DNA from: Candidatus Omnitrophota bacterium
GTDB lineage: Bacteria; Omnitrophota; Gorgyraeia; Gygaellales; Profunditerraquicolaceae
DNA: 56,785 nucleotides
Direction of reading: 5' to 3'
NCBI GenBank assembly: GCA_029571225.1
Contig: JAKPTF010000056.1
Coordinates: 1-56,785, forward strand
Under the pieces are notes generated by a model. That model saw only the letters and a program-made list of their open reading frames with translations. It was not told the DNA's origin and searched no databases. Made by a program: the position numbers and the translations under genes. Below are positions 52,978 through 56,785 of the stretch, one piece after another (the first letter of the stretch is position 1; every line of letters begins with the position of its first letter).

Positions 52978-54141
52978 TCAGAGCACCTTCCTTAAACGCT
53001 CCAGTGCTTCGGTGATGCGCTCTTTTGGCACGGTTAGCGCAAAGCGCACATACCCTTCGCCTGATGCGCCGAAGCCGACGCCCGGGGTCACAACCAAATT
53101 CGCTTTTTCAAGGAGCATCGCCGCGAATTCTATCGAGCTTTGTTTTGACTGGACCTTTACCCATACGTAGAACGTGGCTTTGGGCTTATGCGCATCCCAT
53201 CCGAGATTATTCAACCCGTCAACGAGAACATCGCGGCGCTCCTGATACAGGCCGCGCATCTGCTGAACAAATTTCGGATCAGCGTCAAGCGCCGTAACAG
53301 CGCATACCTGGATCGCGGAGAAAATACCCGAGTCAATATTTGATTTGACTTTTGCAAGCCCTGCAACCAGTTTTTTGTTGCCGCATGCCCATCCCACGCG
53401 CCAGCCGGTCATATTGAAGGTTTTGGAATGCGAATGGAACTCGATCCCGACATCCCGTGCGCCTTCCACTTCAAGTAAGGACATCGGCTTGTATCCGTCA
53501 TAGGACATCTCGGAATAGGCAAGGTCCGAGAGAACGATAAGGTTATGCTTTTTGGCAAACGCGACAACACGCTCATAGAATGCCTTATCGGCAACAGCGC
53601 CGGTTGGATTGTTGGGATAATTTATGTAGATCACTTTCGCTTTTTTGAGCACATCAGCGGGGATCATTTTAAGATCTGGAAGAAAATCATTTTGCTCCAG
53701 AAGCGGCATGATATGCACATTCCCGCCGGCAAAGATAGTCCCCCCTTTGTACGGAGGATAACACGGGTCTGGAACGAGCGAATAATCACCGGGATTCAAA
53801 AAAGCCAGAGGAAAATGAGCAATGCCCTCTTTCGAACCGATCAAGGGAAGGATTTCCGTTTCCGTATCAAGAACCACATTGAACCTGTTCTTATACCATT
53901 TCGCGATCGATTGCCGCAGGACCGGCATTCCCTGGTCAAGCGCATATCGGTGGTTCGCGGGATCGTTCGCCGCCTTGTTCAAAGAGTCTATGATGTATTT
54001 CGGCGTCGGCTGGTCCGGATCTCCGATGCCGAAGTCGATGATATCCCTTCCTTCAGAACGCGCTTTTCGTTTCGCTTTATCTATCTCAAGGAATAAATAC
54101 GGCGGTAATGACTGCAGGCGTTTGGAAAACTCAAATTCCAT
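52978..54141 (-). CDS. dapL: LL-diaminopimelate aminotransferase
   Basis: A class I/II PLP aminotransferase of 387 residues from the ATG at 54141. An upstream in-frame TTG is too close to the AAAGGAG box. Features are YLFLEIDKAKRKA near 16, FGIGDPDQPTP near 37, INYPNNPTGAV near 173, and SHSKTFNMTGWRVGW near 237 with the PLP Lys. These are DapL traits. It makes LL-DAP directly from tetrahydrodipicolinate, the product of DapB, whose gene is two genes upstream. DapL is typical of PVC bacteria among others. Confidence 0.92.
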   Translation of the reverse strand: MEFEFSKRLQSLPPYLFLEIDKAKRKARSEGRDIIDFGIGDPDQPTPKYIIDSLNKAANDPANHRYALDQGMPVLRQSIAKWYKNRFNVVLDTETEILPLIGSKEGIAHFPLAFLNPGDYSLVPDPCYPPYKGGTIFAGGNVHIMPLLEQNDFLPDLKMIPADVLKKAKVIYINYPNNPTGAVADKAFYERVVAFAKKHNLIVLSDLAYSEMSYDGYKPMSLLEVEGARDVGIEFHSHSKTFNMTGWRVGWACGNKKLVAGLAKVKSNIDSGIFSAIQVCAVTALDADPKFVQQMRGLYQERRDVLVDGLNNLGWDAHKPKATFYVWVKVQSKQSSIEFAAMLLEKANLVVTPGVGFGASGEGYVRFALTVPKERITEALERLRKVL

Positions 54142-54167
54142 TGTACCCAATATCTCCTTTCATTAAG

Positions 54168-55199
54168 TTATTGTTTTGCCACTTTTTCAACAACTGCTTT
54201 TGTCAATTCAATAGCGGAATTCACATCTTCGATGCTGAACACGCCTGTGGGCGCGTGGACATATCGCGTCGGAATACTTAAAACCCCTGTCGGAATGCCT
54301 TCTCGGTTCATGTAAATGATCGCGCCGTCAGTCATGCCGCCTTCGATCACATCGAGCTGATATTTGATCTTGTTCTTTTTCGCAGCATCCATGAACAATT
54401 CCCTGACCTGTTCGCTGACAATGACCCCGCGGCCTGATGCCTCAAGCACGGTAATGGCAACGCCATTGCCCAATTTCAATGAGGATTCGGTTTCCTTAAT
54501 ACCCGGTGTGTCGCCGGCAACTGTGGTATCGATCGCAATTGCAAATTGAGGGTCGATCTTGAACGATGCGGTCCGTGCCCCTTTTAAACCTACTTCCTCC
54601 TGCACAGTGGCAACCGCAAAGACCTCTGCAGCCACGCGCAGCTTTTCCATGATCTTGATGAGCGCATAACAACCGATACGGTTATCGATCGCCTTGCCGT
54701 AATAGAGATTGCCGTGCAATTGGCCGCAGCCTGTGTCAAAAATCACCGCATCAGCGACAGCAACGCGTTTTTCTGCATCTTCTCTGGACCTGGCGCCGAT
54801 ATCGATGAACATATCCTCGTATTTAACCGTCTGTTTCCGTTCTTCATCGCGCTGCAGATGCGGCGGTTTAGAACCGATAATACCCTGGACGTCGCCATTC
54901 TTACCCTTAATGATCACTTTCTTGCCAAGCAGGATCCTGTCATCGATACCTCCGACCTTGATAAAGTTCAAATATCCGTCTTTGGTAATATATTTGACTA
55001 ACAGGCCTATCTCATCCATGTGCGCGGCAAGCATGATCTTTTTCTTGCCCTTGCCTTTTCGCGCGATCACATTGCCGAATATATCGGTCTCGACTTTATC
55101 GCAGACCTTGCCGAGTTCCGCCTTCATGATAGCGGCAATCTCTTTTTCATATCCGGAAATGCCCGATGCCTCAAGAATCTTTTTTAAAAGCGGATCCAT
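54168..55199 (-). CDS. M42-family metallopeptidase
   Basis: A 343-residue zinc peptidase of the glutamyl aminopeptidase/FrvX group. Metal and catalytic motifs are AAHMDEIGLL near 58 (His60, Asp62), AIDNRIGCYAL near 172, QEEVGLKGAR near 203, IAIDTTVAGD near 225 and YVHAPTGVFS near 318. The family forms large cytoplasmic tetrahedral particles that trim peptides. It sits between dapB and dapL and is likely transcribed with them. Confidence 0.94.
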   Translation of the reverse strand: MDPLLKKILEASGISGYEKEIAAIMKAELGKVCDKVETDIFGNVIARKGKGKKKIMLAAHMDEIGLLVKYITKDGYLNFIKVGGIDDRILLGKKVIIKGKNGDVQGIIGSKPPHLQRDEERKQTVKYEDMFIDIGARSREDAEKRVAVADAVIFDTGCGQLHGNLYYGKAIDNRIGCYALIKIMEKLRVAAEVFAVATVQEEVGLKGARTASFKIDPQFAIAIDTTVAGDTPGIKETESSLKLGNGVAITVLEASGRGVIVSEQVRELFMDAAKKNKIKYQLDVIEGGMTDGAIIYMNREGIPTGVLSIPTRYVHAPTGVFSIEDVNSAIELTKAVVEKVAKQ

Positions 55200-55208
55200 T
55201 TGTTCTCC

Positions 55209-55922
55209 TTATTTAAATAAAACATCCTGCATGGTGTACAGACCAGCCGGCTTATTAGCGATCCATTTTGCAGCGCGCAATGCGCCAACGACAAACAGGT
55301 CGCGCGTATGCGCCTGATGCTTGATCTCAATGCGCTCGGAATTGCCGCAGAAAGTCACGGTGTGGTCGCCGAATATATCGCCGAGCCGTATCGAATGCGT
55401 CGGGATCTCTTTATGAGTAACGTCTGCCACCACCTGCGCGAGCTTCTTTGCCGTGCCTGACGGCGCGTCCTTTTTCATCTTATGATGCGCTTCCACGATC
55501 TCAACGCTGTAATCAGGCCCCAGGATCTTTGCGATCTCGGGTAAAATCCTGAACAGCATATTCACGCCGATGGACATGTTCGGAGAAAAGACCACAGGGA
55601 CGAGCTTTGATACTTCCTCGACCTTTTTGACCTGTGCTTCGTCCAAACCGGTTGTTCCCAGGACAAGAGCCTTCTTGTATTGCGCCACATAATCCAGATG
55701 CGCATCGCTTGCCTCCGGGGTCGTGAAATCAACGAACACGTCGATCAAGAACATACCGTCAGGGCTTGAAGATATCTTGATCTTTCCCAGCTCCTTGCCG
55801 ATCTCCGGGATCCCCCGGCGTTCAAGCGCAAGCGCGATCTCGAATTCACTATCCTGGCGCGCAAGCTCGTATATCCTTCTGCCCATCTTGCCGCACACAC
55901 CCGCAATCCCGAGTTTGATCAT
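55209..55922 (-). CDS. dapB: 4-hydroxy-tetrahydrodipicolinate reductase
   Basis: A 237-residue NAD(P)H enzyme of the lysine/DAP pathway. The Rossmann motif GVCGKMGRRI is near 8, the middle has VDFTTPEAS and LGTTGLDE, and the catalytic signature EAHHKMKKDAPSGTAKKL is near 147. It is a short but complete form. It feeds the DapL enzyme encoded downstream. Confidence 0.96.
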   Translation of the reverse strand: MIKLGIAGVCGKMGRRIYELARQDSEFEIALALERRGIPEIGKELGKIKISSSPDGMFLIDVFVDFTTPEASDAHLDYVAQYKKALVLGTTGLDEAQVKKVEEVSKLVPVVFSPNMSIGVNMLFRILPEIAKILGPDYSVEIVEAHHKMKKDAPSGTAKKLAQVVADVTHKEIPTHSIRLGDIFGDHTVTFCGNSERIEIKHQAHTRDLFVVGALRAAKWIANKPAGLYTMQDVLFK

Positions 55923-55932
55923 ACAAGCTCCG

Positions 55933-56785
55933 TTATTTTTCCAAAGCGGTTACTCTTGCCTTTAACTCTTCGTTGTCTTTTTTAAGGACCTGAATAGCCT
56001 TTGTAAGGACGGCGATCAATTCATCCGTAGCAATGGACTTCATTTTCTGGTCATCGCTTGATTCCAATACCAGTTCCGGGAATACTTCTTCGACGTCCTG
56101 CGCAATAAATCCGTAATGTATCTTGTCTCCCTGCCAGGCTGTATCTTTCCAGCGGTATACAACAGGCCTGAGCTTCAGGAGATTATCAACTGCGGAAGTC
56201 TCAAGCTGGACTATATCTTTTTTCAGCCTTTTATCAGAACGCTGCATCAGACCGGTATAATATACCGAGGAACAACTTATATCCCAGGTGACAAGCCCCC
56301 CTCCCCAACCCGAGGGCCAGTCATTTCTATAATAATCTCCCTGTGCCGCGATCACAGCTGACGTCAGGCTATTACCCACCACATGGAGTCTGGCAGTCGG
56401 CGTCGTAGTCCCGATGCCGACGTTGCCCGTTGTGCTATTGATAAATAAACGATCAGTATTGTCGGTCCTAAACTGCAGATCGGTTGCGCCTGCAGTCCCT
56501 ATCACAGTCCGGGTTGCTTGGGACGTTATATATCCGTTGCTGCCGCCCGATTGCATGACGCGGAACATTGCGTCTCCGCCCGTTTTTGCCACCTCTAACT
56601 GGGCTGTCGGAGTCATGGTCCCGATGCCGACGTGTCCATCGGCATCAATAACCATCTTCGCGTTCGTCATTGGTCCGGTCGAATTCGTCCAGAATCCGAA
56701 TGTGTTGCTGGGATTGTCATAGATAATGCGCCCCTTGTAGCTGGTCCCCGGCGCAGTAAAATCTATGTGGGAGCCATTCGTTATG
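55933..56785 (-). CDS. Tail-fibre-like protein with C-terminal S74 chaperone domain (N-terminus outside window)
   Basis: The frame is open to the right edge, so only the last 283 residues are seen. Repeats of the VGIGTxTPTAxLxV type (two copies, about 35 residues apart in sense) are typical of bacterial adhesin or fibre stalks. The end holds a peptidase S74 intramolecular chaperone: RSDKRLKKDI with the Ser/Lys region, VVYRWKD, then HYGFIAQDVEEVFPELV and a terminal coiled coil. S74 domains trimerise the fibre and cut themselves off. Two NST sequons lie in the stalk. It ends 10 nt before dapB. Confidence 0.88.
   Translation of the reverse strand, partial: ITNGSHIDFTAPGTSYKGRIIYDNPSNTFGFWTNSTGPMTNAKMVIDADGHVGIGTMTPTAQLEVAKTGGDAMFRVMQSGGSNGYITSQATRTVIGTAGATDLQFRTDNTDRLFINSTTGNVGIGTTTPTARLHVVGNSLTSAVIAAQGDYYRNDWPSGWGGGLVTWDISCSSVYYTGLMQRSDKRLKKDIVQLETSAVDNLLKLRPVVYRWKDTAWQGDKIHYGFIAQDVEEVFPELVLESSDDQKMKSIATDELIAVLTKAIQVLKKDNEELKARVTALEK

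Noticed and set aside
55933-56785. Prophage tail gene
   Set aside because: S74 and VGIGT repeats also occur in bacterial fibres, and the neighbours (dapB, dapL) are core genes. With the N-terminus missing, a phage origin cannot be supported.
1-56785. CRISPR arrays, rRNA genes or insertion sequences
   Set aside because: None seen: no regular direct repeats with spacers, no rRNA-like stretches and no transposase genes.

Overview
The window reads as a piece of a Gram-negative-type bacterial chromosome, most likely from an uncultured lineage of the PVC/Omnitrophota (formerly OP3) kind. That placement is an inference. It rests on heptose biosynthesis genes (outer-membrane LPS), a secretin-based pilus or type II secretion locus, a 1,300-residue secreted protein with repeated [KR]DGG motifs of a style I associate with Omnitrophota, DapL-type lysine synthesis, and a set of small lineage-specific proteins. 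Almost everything is on the minus strand, so operons read from high to low coordinates. Genes are packed with many ATGA, TAATG or TGATG junctions.

Right part (56785 to 42494): a partial S74 tail-fibre-type protein; dapB, an M42 peptidase and dapL; folK, panC and an aspartate dehydrogenase; a small tandem-repeat basic protein; a perfect REP-like palindrome; uvrA followed by a periplasmic TPR protein and an ExbB/ExbD/TonB-like energising complex; then a small zinc-ribbon protein, a winged-helix protein and a PilX-like minor pilin. An AT-rich island of about 440 bp follows.

Centre (41981 to 21758): an HTH protein, PilMN, PilO, PilP, secretin, assembly ATPase and inner-membrane platform, then five prepilins behind their own strong promoter. 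The last prepilin overlaps (ATGA) an STT3/PglB/AglB-type oligosaccharyltransferase with a WWDFG motif. This is followed without a break by glycosyltransferases, two nucleotide-sugar epimerases, a GT-C membrane enzyme and a B12-type radical SAM protein. The six prepilin-like proteins carry 22 N-X-S/T sequons in about 870 residues, 18 of them with Thr, while cytoplasmic and other periplasmic proteins of the same locus have almost none. I read the region as one unit that builds a pilus, makes a glycan and N-glycosylates the pilins. This is the most interesting system in the window.

Left-centre (20776 to 15070): one plus-strand glycosyltransferase, tRNA-Ala(CGC), a fluoride-riboswitch-like element in front of a truncated crcB, and an AmmeMemoRadiSam system (radical SAM protein plus a Memo-AMMECR1 fusion) in which both proteins carry Sec signal peptides. 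It is followed by a DsbD/CcdA-like membrane protein and rsmE, both enclosed by a 40-bp inverted repeat, and by mtaB.

Left part (14978 to 1): the giant secreted protein, then a long housekeeping run led by rpsU (TIM-barrel protein, second Memo, DUF1844, Trm112-like, aroQ, pepP, efp, accB, accC, Asp23/AmaP, a PPi-type phosphofructokinase, gmhA, rfaE2, thiD2, thiC) that leaves the window inside thiC.
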